A stretch of 39,168 nucleotides of DNA from Muribaculaceae bacterium (GTDB taxonomy: Bacteria; Bacteroidota; Bacteroidia; Bacteroidales; Muribaculaceae), in the NCBI GenBank assembly GCA_017424575.1, contig JAFOYQ010000167.1:1-39168 (forward strand), read 5' to 3'. A program made the translations under genes and the position numbers. Positions 1-6,846 of this stretch are shown one piece after another; the first letter of the stretch is position 1; each line of letters opens with the position of its first letter. The notes under the pieces are model-generated. The model did not search any database and had not been told where the DNA came from. It saw only the letters and a list, made by a program, of their open reading frames with translations.

Positions 1-365
1 AGAAGGATGTGTTCACGAGTTTGAGGCATAGGACCGTCTGTAGCAGCACAAACGATGATAGCACCGTCCATTTGAGCAGCACCAGTAACCATGTTCTTAA
101 CGTAGTCAGCGTGACCTGGACAGTCAACGTGAGCGTAGTGACGGTTAGCAGTTTCATACTCTACGTGAGAAGTATTGATAGTAATACCACGTTCCTTTTC
201 TTCTGGAGCGTTGTCGATTTGGTCAAATGACTTCAATTCAGAGAGACCAGCTTTAGCGAGTACTGTAGTGATAGCAGCAGTCAAAGTAGTCTTACCGTGG
301 TCAACGTGACCAATTGTACCGATGTTAACGTGCGGTTTGGTTCTTTCGAATTTCTCTTTAGCCAT
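1..365 (-). CDS. tuf: Elongation factor Tu, N-terminal part (cut by window start)
   Basis: EF-Tu is the GTPase that carries aminoacyl-tRNA to the ribosomal A site. The start ATG is at 365-363 and the first 121 codons are present. The G1 loop GHVDHGKT lies at about residues 19-26, followed by the switch I sequence RGITI and the G3 motif DCPGH, all intact. The rest of the GTPase domain and domains 2 and 3 lie outside the window. It is the last visible gene of a minus-strand operon behind four tRNA genes, 100 nt after tRNA-Thr(GGU). I see no separate promoter in that gap, so it is probably made by processing of the tRNA-tuf transcript. The identification is essentially certain. Confidence 0.98.
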   Translation of the reverse strand, partial: MAKEKFERTKPHVNIGTIGHVDHGKTTLTAAITTVLAKAGLSELKSFDQIDNAPEEKERGITINTSHVEYETANRHYAHVDCPGHADYVKNMVTGAAQMDGAIIVCAATDGPMPQTREHIL

Positions 366-465
366 AACTTTGTTATTTTAAATATTTTTTATTAAATGAT
401 TAACTTTCTAACAAAAGATCACGACAGCACAAGGCACTATCGCGTCGTCCGTATAAAATCTGTCG

Positions 466-537
<72 letters not shown>

Positions 538-542
538 AATAG

Positions 543-615
543 AGCGGAAGACGAGGCTCAAACTCGCGACCCTCAGCTTGGAAGGCTGATGCTCTATCAA
601 CTGAGCTACTTCCGC
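543..615 (-). tRNA. tRNA-Gly (anticodon UCC)
   Basis: A 73-nt cloverleaf reads from 615 to 543. The acceptor arms GCGGAAG and CTTCCGC pair perfectly, and the discriminator base is U. The anticodon loop within CAGCCTTCCAAGCTG gives UCC. No CCA is encoded. It lies 9 nt after tRNA-Tyr and 5 nt before tRNA-Thr(GGU) in the same operon. Confidence 0.96.
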
Positions 616-624
616 AAAGAGTTG

Positions 625-707
625 TGGGCGAAGATGGATTCGAACCACCGAAGGTATAAACCAGCAGATTTACAGTCTGCCCCATTTGGCCACTCTGGTA
701 TTCGCCC
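625..707 (-). tRNA. tRNA-Tyr (anticodon GUA)
   Basis: An 83-nt class II tRNA with a long variable arm reads from 707 to 625. The acceptor arms GGGCGAA and TTCGCCC pair fully, and the discriminator base is A. The anticodon stem-loop CAGACTGTAAATCTG gives GUA. The long variable loop together with GUA is typical of bacterial tRNA-Tyr. No CCA is encoded. A stable hairpin lies in the 50-nt gap between it and the upstream tRNA-Thr(UGU). Confidence 0.96.
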
Positions 708-714
708 TTTGACC

Positions 715-740
715 AAAATCGAGACCGAAGTCTCGATTTT
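715..740 (-). terminator. Perfect hairpin with cUUCGg loop between two tRNA genes
   Basis: On the minus strand the arms AAAATCGAGAC and GTCTCGATTTT form an 11-bp perfect stem closed by the extra-stable C(UUCG)G tetraloop. Four U residues end the stem. It sits inside the tRNA operon, between tRNA-Thr(UGU) and tRNA-Tyr. It may be a partial terminator or an RNase processing signal; the sequence does not decide. Confidence 0.6.
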
Positions 741-757
741 ATTTTTCGTCATTTTTG

Positions 758-831
758 AGCCTCTTGTCGGATTCGAACCAACGACCCCGAGATTACAAAT
801 CACGTGCTCTGGCCAACTGAGCTAAAGAGGC
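758..831 (-). tRNA. tRNA-Thr (anticodon UGU)
   Basis: A 74-nt cloverleaf reads from 831 to 758. The acceptor arms GCCTCTT and AAGAGGC pair perfectly, and the discriminator base is U. The anticodon stem-loop around GATTTGTAATC gives UGU. No CCA is encoded. It is the first gene of the tRNA-tuf operon, about 50 nt downstream of the -7 box at 882-889. Confidence 0.96.
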
Positions 832-881
832 ATTGTCGTTTTGTTTTGCTCTTGAGTTGAGTTCCAACCCTCAAGCGAGTG

Positions 882-913
882 CAAAGGTACAACGACTTTT
901 TGAATCCACCAAA
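882..913 (-). promoter_or_regulatory. Bacteroidetes-type promoter of the tRNA-tuf operon
   Basis: On the minus strand, TTTG (910-913) is followed after 20 nt by TACCTTTG (882-889). This matches the Bacteroidetes primary sigma consensus of TTTG, 19-21 nt, TAnnTTTG. It lies about 50 nt upstream of the first tRNA, as expected for a strong stable-RNA promoter. A second -7-like box, TATCTTTG at 1040-1047 on the same strand, lacks a -33 partner. Confidence 0.75.
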
Positions 914-1102
914 TTTTTTCACTTATTTTTTCAAGAAAATTTTCACTTTTTCATCAACCATGCTCATTTTCTTGATTTTAGCATTTGAAAAAAATTTGCA
1001 TCGCTTTAGTACCCTGCGATTGAAAACTGATTTCGATTGCAAAGATAATAATAGTTTTTAGAAAAATCACTAATTCTCCCACAAAATTTGAAGAAAAATT
1101 CG

Positions 1103-1110
1103 TAAGTTTG
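1103..1110 (+). promoter_or_regulatory. -7 box of the aminopeptidase P gene
   Basis: TAAGTTTG matches TAnnTTTG and lies 26 nt before the ATG at 1137. The nearest upstream TTTG (1087-1090) is only 12 nt away, too close for a standard -33 element, so the call rests on the -7 box alone. Confidence 0.45.
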
Positions 1111-1136
1111 CATATCATCTAACACATTATTATAAT

Positions 1137-2924
1137 ATGAAGACTATATTCAAAGAAAGAATAAACGCTTTACGCGCTAATATGCAGGCAAATGGCATAG
1201 CTGTTGCCATCATTCCTCAATCCGATCCCCACCAAAGTGAATACATTGCCAATCATTGGCAAGTGCGTCGTTGGTTGAGTGGATTCACCGGCTCGGCTGG
1301 CACTCTCGTAGTAACTCTCGACAAAGCCCTATTGTGGACCGACTCTCGTTATTTCATTCAAGCAGCCGACCAACTCAATGGCACTGACATTATATTAATG
1401 AAAGATGGACTAATTGAAACCCCATCAATTTCACAATATATTATTGACAACACTCCTGCTGGTGCAACGATAGGCATCGATGGCATGGTATATTCGGCAA
1501 GCGAAGCCGAAAGCATGAAAGCGACATTTGCCGCTCACAATCTCAAAATTGACGACACATTCAATCCTATCCCACAGTTATGGAGCGACCGTCCTGCCCT
1601 TCCCGAATGCAAAATCATCATCCACGAAGAAAAGTATGCTGGCGAAAGTGTGAGCAGTAAAATCGAAAAAGTACTCAGCAATGTTACAGCACAAGGAGCA
1701 TATAGTACATTCGTATCGGCTCTCGACGAAATTGCATGGGTGCTCAACATACGCTCTCGCGACGTTAAGTGCAATCCCGTTGCTACATCTTTCTTATATC
1801 TTTCACCAAAAGGTTCTACACTATTCATTAATGAGGCAAAACTCACCGATGAAACTAAACAGCACCTTGCAAATAGCAATGTAGCAACTGCACCCTACGA
1901 ATCAATCAAAGATTTCCTCACAAATCTTCCCGATACAGAAAAAGTATTAATCGACATACCCCACACTGCAACTGCCATACTTCCGATGGTGGGCAGTCGC
2001 ATCGTTAAGGGTCAATCACCTATCATTTTACTCAAATCAATTAAAAACGAGATTCAAATCGAGGGTACCCGTAAAGCAATGATTCGCGACGGTGTGGCTC
2101 TTGTAAAACTTTTCATGGATATAGAAAACCGTTTGAATAACGGCAACACAATTACGGAGGTAGAAGTTGGCAATCTCGCTGCTCACTATCGTGCCGAAGG
2201 TGAACTTTATTTCGACGAAAGTTTTGACCCAATCGCAGGATTTGGCGCACATGGTGCAATCGTTCACTATTCAGCCACCGAAGATAGCGACGTAGCTCTT
2301 TCACCCGACAATATGTTCCTTCTTGACTCAGGTGGTCAATACTTCGACGGCACAACAGACATCACTCGCACCGTGTCGCTCGGCAACACTACTGCTCAAC
2401 AAAAACGCGACTTCACACTCGTGATGAAAGGACATATCGCTGTGGGCTCAATGATATTCCCCGCCGGCACTCGCGGCGCACAACTCGATGCTCTCGCTCG
2501 CCAATTCCTTTGGAAAGATGGATTGAGTTATCTACATGGCACAGGGCATGGCGTAGGACATTTCCTCAACGTACATGAAGGTCCTCAAAATATTCGCCTC
2601 AACGAGAATCCTGCAACCCTTGTTCCTGGCATGATTACATCTAACGAGCCTGGCGTATATCGCGAAGGAGAGTATGGTATTCGTTGCGAAAACTTAGTAT
2701 TGACAGTTCCTGCATTTAGCACCGAGTTTGGCGAATTTTACAAATTTGAAACGCTCACCTTGTTCCCATTCGATCTCAACCTCTTCGACACATCAATCAT
2801 GAGCGACGAAGAAATCGCGTGGATTAACGACTATCACACAATGGTACGTGAACGCCTCACCCCATATCTCAATACCGAACAAGCAGCATGGCTTGCCGAC
2901 AAAACTCGCGAATTAACTCGATAA
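1137..2924 (+). CDS. Xaa-Pro aminopeptidase (M24B, aminopeptidase P), long form
   Basis: This metallopeptidase family removes the N-terminal residue from peptides with proline in position 2. At 595 residues it matches the long, XPNPEP1-like form: two creatinase-type N-terminal domains (about 1-310), a pita-bread M24 catalytic domain (about 320-530) and a short C-terminal M24 extension. The five metal ligands are visible: Asp397 (LLDSGG), Asp408 (GTTDITRT, 11 residues later as in the family), the His of GTGHGVGHF, the Glu of SNEPGVY and the Glu of IRCENL. No signal peptide is seen, so it is probably cytoplasmic. It is followed 29 nt later by the gamma-carbonic-anhydrase-like gene, likely in one transcript ending at the terminator at 3510-3540. 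Confidence 0.95.
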   Translation: MKTIFKERINALRANMQANGIAVAIIPQSDPHQSEYIANHWQVRRWLSGFTGSAGTLVVTLDKALLWTDSRYFIQAADQLNGTDIILMKDGLIETPSISQYIIDNTPAGATIGIDGMVYSASEAESMKATFAAHNLKIDDTFNPIPQLWSDRPALPECKIIIHEEKYAGESVSSKIEKVLSNVTAQGAYSTFVSALDEIAWVLNIRSRDVKCNPVATSFLYLSPKGSTLFINEAKLTDETKQHLANSNVATAPYESIKDFLTNLPDTEKVLIDIPHTATAILPMVGSRIVKGQSPIILLKSIKNEIQIEGTRKAMIRDGVALVKLFMDIENRLNNGNTITEVEVGNLAAHYRAEGELYFDESFDPIAGFGAHGAIVHYSATEDSDVALSPDNMFLLDSGGQYFDGTTDITRTVSLGNTTAQQKRDFTLVMKGHIAVGSMIFPAGTRGAQLDALARQFLWKDGLSYLHGTGHGVGHFLNVHEGPQNIRLNENPATLVPGMITSNEPGVYREGEYGIRCENLVLTVPAFSTEFGEFYKFETLTLFPFDLNLFDTSIMSDEEIAWINDYHTMVRERLTPYLNTEQAAWLADKTRELTR

Positions 2925-2953
2925 TAACACATTATTGTATATAGTATAAAATT

Positions 2954-3484
2954 ATGGCACTTATAAAACCCCTTTTGGGCATAACTCCCACAATAGGCAA
3001 AGATTGTTTCCTCGCTGATAATGCTACTATCATTGGCGACGTGGTGATGGGCGACGAATGCAGCATTTGGTTCAACACCGTGTTGCGTGGCGACGTGAAC
3101 TCTATACGCATAGGCAACCGTGTTAACATTCAAGACGGCTCAGTTCTTCACACCCTCTATCAAAAATCAACCATTGAGATTGGCGATGATGTGTCGATAG
3201 GTCACAATGTGACTATCCATGGAGCAAAAATCCACAACCTCGCACTCATAGGCATGGGCGCAGTGGTGATGGACGATGCCGAAGTAGGCGAAGGAGCATT
3301 GGTAGCAGCTGGTAGTGTAGTGCTTTCTAAAACAAAGATTGGCCCCAACGAACTATGGGGAGGTGCTCCTGCCAAATTTATCAAAATGGTTGACCCTGCG
3401 CAAAGTCGCGAAATCAACCAAAAAATCGCTCGCAACTACTTGATGTATTCTAAATGGTATGACGAAGATTATAAACCAGAATAA
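2954..3484 (+). CDS. Gamma-carbonic anhydrase family hexapeptide-repeat protein
   Basis: A 176-residue left-handed beta-helix protein of the YrdA/PaaY/CamH type. Hexapeptide repeats run from about residue 12 to 140. The family metal site is complete: His66 (SVLH), His84 (IGHN) and His89 (IHG). The RGD motif (Arg45, Asp47) and Gln60-Asp61 are also present, so it can bind Zn or Fe. The C-terminal helix begins after LWGGAPAKFI. Members of this family have been linked to carbonic anhydrase activity, but many bacterial ones are inactive or serve other roles, and the sequence cannot say which applies. It lies 29 nt after the peptidase gene, with a strong terminator directly after it. Confidence 0.92.
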   Translation: MALIKPLLGITPTIGKDCFLADNATIIGDVVMGDECSIWFNTVLRGDVNSIRIGNRVNIQDGSVLHTLYQKSTIEIGDDVSIGHNVTIHGAKIHNLALIGMGAVVMDDAEVGEGALVAAGSVVLSKTKIGPNELWGGAPAKFIKMVDPAQSREINQKIARNYLMYSKWYDEDYKPE

Positions 3485-3509
3485 AAAACGATACTCCAAA
3501 TATAAAAAC

Positions 3510-3540
3510 AACCGAGGGCATTGGCTCTCGGTTATTTTTA
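3510..3540 (+). terminator. Intrinsic terminator after the gamma-CA-like gene
   Basis: AACCGAGGGC pairs with GGCTCTCGGTT (10 bp including one G-U) around an ATTG loop, followed by ATTTTTATA. It lies 26 nt beyond the stop codon and separates this operon from the metallophosphoesterase gene. Confidence 0.85.
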
Positions 3541-3583
3541 TACCTTAATTCTTATTTCAACTCGCAATTTCCCCTAAAATGAG

Positions 3584-3591
3584 TATATTTG
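3584..3591 (+). promoter_or_regulatory. -7 box of the metallophosphoesterase gene
   Basis: TATATTTG matches TAnnTTTG and lies 23 nt before the ATG at 3615, right after the preceding terminator. No clear TTTG is found 19-21 nt upstream. Confidence 0.45.
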
Positions 3592-3614
3592 CGATATATA
3601 ACCAATTTTGAATT

Positions 3615-4877
3615 ATGAAATTTTGTCGATTTATATCTTTTGTCACTCTTTTCATCGTAGTGAGTAATGCTGTGGTGTGGGCGAGTGTTCCATATACCGC
3701 AATTGCCAATCCTGGAGAAAATGCATCGACCTCTATACGCCTCAATTGGCACACCGATAAGAATTCGGGGGTGAGTGTCTGTCATTATACCCATGCCGAC
3801 GACTACGCTTGGAAAAACATCAAAACATTAAAAGGGGAACAAGAGTTGTGCACTGTTTTTGATAGTATTTTCTCAAAAACACCAAACGGACAGGACTTTT
3901 ACGAACAAGCGCAATTCATTCGCAACACTCTTGAAATCGATACTCTTATCCCTGGCACCAAATACAAATACTATATCAACGGGGATAGCATTGTGCGCTA
4001 TTTCAAGACTGCTCCTCTTGACAATAATTGGACAGCGGCGATAATATCAGATTTTCATGCATACACTCCCCTCCCCAAACGAACTACTTCAGCAATGCAA
4101 ATGCTTTCAACTCTTGAGCAGCAAAAGGGAGAGTTTGACCTAATACTCCATGTAGGAGATATAACAGCATGGGGTGGCAGTTACTCATTTTGGCGTGATT
4201 TATATTCCAATGTGCCATTTCGCAAATATGCGTGGGCAGGAGTAAATGGCAATCACGACAATATGAGCCGAGGCTACGCTCACCAGTCAAACGAGTTTTT
4301 CCGCAATGTCAACAACAATCCGTCGAATGGATATCATGGAGAGATGGGTGTATGCTATCATTTCACTTATGGCAACACTCTCTTTATTATGCTCAATAAT
4401 GAATCGATGAAAACCGACGAAGGACTACAAAAGGCACAACAATGGGTAAAAAACGTGATACAAGAAAACCCCTCTCAATTTATCGTAGTCATGGAGCATT
4501 ACCAATGGTTTTATGGCGAATCGGGGAAAGCATCACAATATAATAGATGGAAACAGTTATTTGACGAGTGTGGCGTTGACTTAGCAATTGCAGCCAATAA
4601 TCACATATATGCTCGCACTAATGCACTATATCAAGACACTGAAACCGACGGCAGTCGAGGAACTGTATATATACAAACACCATCGTCGGACAATGAGCGC
4701 GGACAAGCCTTACAAAGTTGGGATGGCAACCACCCATTGATTAAACATATTTGGAACGAGGGGGCTAATACCGTAGGCGCACTATTCCTTAATGGCTCCA
4801 ACGAAGAACTGACTATAACCCTCCACGACCGAAACGGCAACATCATCGACACTATTACAGTTAAAAGCAAACGATAA
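3615..4877 (+). CDS. Secreted metallophosphoesterase, purple-acid-phosphatase-like
   Basis: A 420-residue protein that starts with a signal peptide (hydrophobic residues 5-22), then a fibronectin-III-like N-terminal domain (about 25-135) as in purple acid phosphatases, then a calcineurin-like metallophosphoesterase domain. The metal motifs are Asp146/His148 (SDFHAY), Asp182 (HVGDITAWGG), Asn213-His214-Asp215 (GNHD) and the His of VVMEHYQW. The last motif, normally GHxH, reads NNHIY here, so the second His position is Tyr. That may change metal binding or specificity. The product probably acts in the periplasm or at the cell surface on phosphoesters; the substrate is unknown. It is transcribed alone from the -7 box at 3584. 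I see no obvious terminator before the oppositely oriented, AT-rich gene that follows. Confidence 0.88.
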   Translation: MKFCRFISFVTLFIVVSNAVVWASVPYTAIANPGENASTSIRLNWHTDKNSGVSVCHYTHADDYAWKNIKTLKGEQELCTVFDSIFSKTPNGQDFYEQAQFIRNTLEIDTLIPGTKYKYYINGDSIVRYFKTAPLDNNWTAAIISDFHAYTPLPKRTTSAMQMLSTLEQQKGEFDLILHVGDITAWGGSYSFWRDLYSNVPFRKYAWAGVNGNHDNMSRGYAHQSNEFFRNVNNNPSNGYHGEMGVCYHFTYGNTLFIMLNNESMKTDEGLQKAQQWVKNVIQENPSQFIVVMEHYQWFYGESGKASQYNRWKQLFDECGVDLAIAANNHIYARTNALYQDTETDGSRGTVYIQTPSSDNERGQALQSWDGNHPLIKHIWNEGANTVGALFLNGSNEELTITLHDRNGNIIDTITVKSKR

Positions 4878-4888
4878 TCACACAGAAT

Positions 4889-5317
4889 TTATAACTCTTT
4901 TATTAAATTAAATATAAAATCAGCCGTGCCATTTGTTTCATTAAAAATCAAACTAAGTTTTTGTGAATACATTTCTAATTCGACTATTTTAACCTGAACG
5001 GTTGATTGTTTGAGATTGTTTTTATATCGCAAATCAGGCGACCCATCTAAACAAGAATGTTTCCATTGTGTGTTAATAATGTTAAAATTTGAAGAGAACG
5101 ATGATGGATATGGTATTATTTGTCTGATTGATATTGTTGTAGAAATATCTTTATAATCAATAATTGAAAAATTATTTTCTGTCATAACTATGATGAAATG
5201 ACTATAAAATAATAATTCAATTGAAGTAAAATATAATGATAATATTGGAGCATTATTTACATCAAAAAAACTTGTGTTTTTAATTCCCGATTTAGATAAA
5301 TTCCAAAAGTTAAGCAA
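4889..5317 (-). CDS. Unknown protein, probable out-of-frame 3' half of the gene at 5388-6065
   Basis: The longest open stretch from an initiation-like codon here gives 142 residues from a TTG at 5317. This frame stays open upstream through 5318-5418, past the stop of the upstream gene and back to its nine-A run. That upstream stretch gives normal-looking protein sequence (for example TDNQIAEYQNEEAVFLALN). The simplest reading is that this is the C-terminal half of the same protein, displaced by one base. The visible part is soluble and mixed alpha/beta in character, with no membrane segment and no motif I recognise. It is strongly AT-rich with many Asn, Ile and Lys codons, unlike the neighbouring genes. 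Alternatives are a separate gene with a TTG start or a decaying pseudogene. Confidence 0.5.
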   Translation of the reverse strand: MLNFWNLSKSGIKNTSFFDVNNAPILSLYFTSIELLFYSHFIIVMTENNFSIIDYKDISTTISIRQIIPYPSSFSSNFNIINTQWKHSCLDGSPDLRYKNNLKQSTVQVKIVELEMYSQKLSLIFNETNGTADFIFNLIKEL

Positions 5318-5387
5318 CCTATTGGGAAAAACAATAGTGTTTAATGCTAAGAAAACAGCCTCCTCATTTTGATACTCCGCGATTTGA

Positions 5388-6065
5388 TTATCTGTTTTGT
5401 TTATCTTTATAATAGGTGTTTTTTTTTAATTTTTCTAAATTCGAAATTTCAATTAAAGAAGAATTTATACTACTTATATATTTACATTTATATTTAGGAG
5501 GAAATCTTAACCAATTCAGTTTTTTATTGTACTTATAGATATTTTTATTAAGAGTTTGTATTTGCACCTCTATATTCTTATTAATATCGATATCCTTATA
5601 ATATTCTGTTCGAATCTCACTAAGATTATTATTTTCGGAGGCTTTTACAATGGCGTCCACAAAAATATCGCATTTAGAACGTAGCTGATTTATATTATTA
5701 CTAAAATTTGACTGTGTTTGTTTTTTGGAATTTGTAAAACCCTGAATTACAAGAACGATAATACCTCCCCAAACAGCTACTGGAAGAAAAATTAATGCCA
5801 TAAAAATAATAGATCCGAATACCCCAGTACCAAATTCAAACGCTAATTTTATGAGTGGTATAAATAGTGGCGCTAATGCAATCCCAATTATAAGAAATAT
5901 AATTGCAGAGGTTTTATCTACTTGCTCGTTGTCGTATTTGCTTGATTCTGGTAGAGAATCAACTATTGCAAATGGGGCAACGATAAGACATGCTAAAAGC
6001 CCAGAAATTAAATTTGAACCTCTTTTAACATCTCGTTTGTGAAATGGATAATTCCTTCTTGTCAT
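5388..6065 (-). CDS. Unknown membrane protein, likely truncated by frameshift
   Basis: This 225-residue frame starts at ATG 6065. A basic N-terminus is followed by about three hydrophobic segments (near residues 17-37, 50-72 and 78-108), then a soluble, Asn/Lys/Ile-rich and probably helical region. It ends after a run of nine A on the coding strand (plus-strand T 5419-5427), 12 residues beyond which comes a stop. Removing one A would join it to the frame ending at 4889 and give a protein of about 390 residues. I recognise no family. Base composition is much richer in AT than the flanking genes, and the gene lies beside tRNA-Leu, both consistent with horizontal acquisition. A near-consensus -7 box (TTACTTTG, 6192-6199) lies upstream. 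Confidence 0.6.
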   Translation of the reverse strand: MTRRNYPFHKRDVKRGSNLISGLLACLIVAPFAIVDSLPESSKYDNEQVDKTSAIIFLIIGIALAPLFIPLIKLAFEFGTGVFGSIIFMALIFLPVAVWGGIIVLVIQGFTNSKKQTQSNFSNNINQLRSKCDIFVDAIVKASENNNLSEIRTEYYKDIDINKNIEVQIQTLNKNIYKYNKKLNWLRFPPKYKCKYISSINSSLIEISNLEKLKKNTYYKDKQNR

Positions 6066-6340
6066 ATATTCTATAATTTATTATCTAAAAGTTATTTTAC
6101 CCAATATACTTCAAACGTTTTATCGAGCAAATCGCTCCAATAAAAACATTTCAAACACCTTATTGGAGGTGAGTTCGTTTTTTCCCAAGCACAAAGTAAC
6201 ACTTTTTTATATAATTATAAAAATCCTCACCTATTTTCTACGGAATAATTTTCAAAATAGTTTTTTAAGAATCAACAAGGTTATATATATTCTAATAAAA
6301 CAAAAAGCCTAACCATCAATGATGATTAGGCTTTATTGCG
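6066..6340. other. AT-rich intergenic region between unknown gene and tRNA-Leu
   Basis: A non-coding 275-bp stretch. It contains an inverted repeat CTCCAATAA (6135-6143) / TTATTGGAG (6160-6168) with a 16-nt loop, a near-consensus leftward -7 box (6192-6199) and, at its right end, the terminator of tRNA-Leu. I see no duplicate of the tRNA 3' end that would mark an attachment site. Confidence 0.55.
6302..6334 (-). terminator. Terminator of tRNA-Leu
   Basis: AAAGCCTAA (6304-6312) pairs with TTAGGCTTT (6326-6334); after one mismatch a further short stem CATC/GATG closes an AAT loop. On the minus strand the stem runs into CTTTTTGTTTT, giving a U-rich tail just after the tRNA 3' end. Confidence 0.8.
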
Positions 6341-6422
6341 TGCGCACGAAGGGACTCGAACCCCCACGTCTCACGACACTAGATCCTAAGTCTAGCGCGG
6401 CTACCAATTACGCCACGTGCGC
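6341..6422 (-). tRNA. tRNA-Leu (anticodon UAG)
   Basis: An 82-nt class II tRNA reads from 6422 to 6341. The acceptor arms GCGCACG and CGTGCGC pair perfectly, and the discriminator base is A. The anticodon loop in CTAGACTTAGGATCTAG gives UAG. The T arm contains GGTTCGAGTCC. The long variable arm fits leucine, and no CCA is encoded. Its 3' end faces the AT-rich islet at 4878-6340, the usual geometry for insertion at a tRNA. Confidence 0.96.
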
Positions 6423-6436
6423 AAGGATTACAGGTG

Positions 6437-6468
6437 CAAAGGTAGCAACTTTCCTGCAATCATGCAAA
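6437..6468 (-). promoter_or_regulatory. Promoter of tRNA-Leu
   Basis: On the minus strand, TTTG (6465-6468) is followed after exactly 20 nt by TACCTTTG (6437-6444), 15 nt before the tRNA 5' end. The -33 box lies in one arm of a perfect hairpin (ATGCAAA-TATT-TTTGCAT, 6462-6479) that touches the stop codon of the upstream PII-like gene. Confidence 0.75.
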
Positions 6469-6478
6469 TATTTTTGCA

Positions 6479-6772
6479 TTAAATTGATTTTTCAACGTTC
6501 CACACAAATGCACGAAGCCCAAGTTTGGGAGTTTCAACGTCCATTTCATGAAGAATATTGAGGATATTATCAACACGATGATCTTCAACAACAGTGATAA
6601 TAGCCGAAGCAAGTGATGGCCAAGCGTGAGAGCCATAGTGTGGTTCACCATTTTTACTACCACGACCTTGCACCTCTTGCCATGCAGTAAATCCACGACA
6701 GTTGTTGCTTTCGAGCATATCAATAATGCGTTCGTAGTAGGCTTGGTCAAATGTTATTAATATTGATTTCAT
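6479..6772 (-). CDS. Small PII-like protein at the end of the RND efflux operon
   Basis: This 97-residue protein has the length and alternating beta-alpha-beta pattern of the PII/CutA/DUF3240-like fold: a start such as MKSILITFD and a later ASAIITVVEDHRVDNILNIL stretch that resembles PII strand-helix elements. It does not show the conserved PII T-loop uridylylation motif, so a role in classical nitrogen control is unlikely. It is the last gene of the minus-strand efflux operon, 74 nt after the pump gene; that gap holds an imperfect hairpin (arms TCGAAAC 6793-6799 and GTTTCGA 6826-6832). PII-like genes are known next to RND metal pumps in other bacteria, so a sensor or modulator of the pump is a reasonable guess. 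The fold assignment is by pattern only. Confidence 0.7.
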   Translation of the reverse strand: MKSILITFDQAYYERIIDMLESNNCRGFTAWQEVQGRGSKNGEPHYGSHAWPSLASAIITVVEDHRVDNILNILHEMDVETPKLGLRAFVWNVEKSI

Positions 6773-6846
6773 TATTTTTCTGTTTTTATTTATCGAAACC
6801 CAACACTCATAAATGAGAGCATTGAGTTTCGAAAGATATTGTAATA

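Larger units (their letters stand above)
832..1136. other. Divergent intergenic region, tRNA operon / aminopeptidase
   Basis: This AT-rich, non-coding stretch separates the leftward tRNA-tuf operon from the rightward peptidase gene. It contains the leftward promoter at 882-913, an isolated leftward -7-like box at 1040-1047 and a rightward -7 box at 1103-1110. I see no conserved reading frame, RNA gene or repeat in it. Confidence 0.6.

Noticed and set aside
879..1061. Possible 60-residue gene in the divergent region
   Set aside because: Low-complexity, AT-driven frame that overlaps promoter elements; no start signal or similarity to known proteins.
5388..5430. Programmed -1 ribosomal frameshift on A-AAA-AAC
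   Set aside because: The slippery heptamer is present, but the -1 frame meets a stop after about four codons. Only a shift equal to losing one base joins the two frames.
6135..6168. Inverted repeat as transposon end or terminator
   Set aside because: No U tract, no paired copy elsewhere and no transposase nearby; kept only as a note in the intergenic entry.
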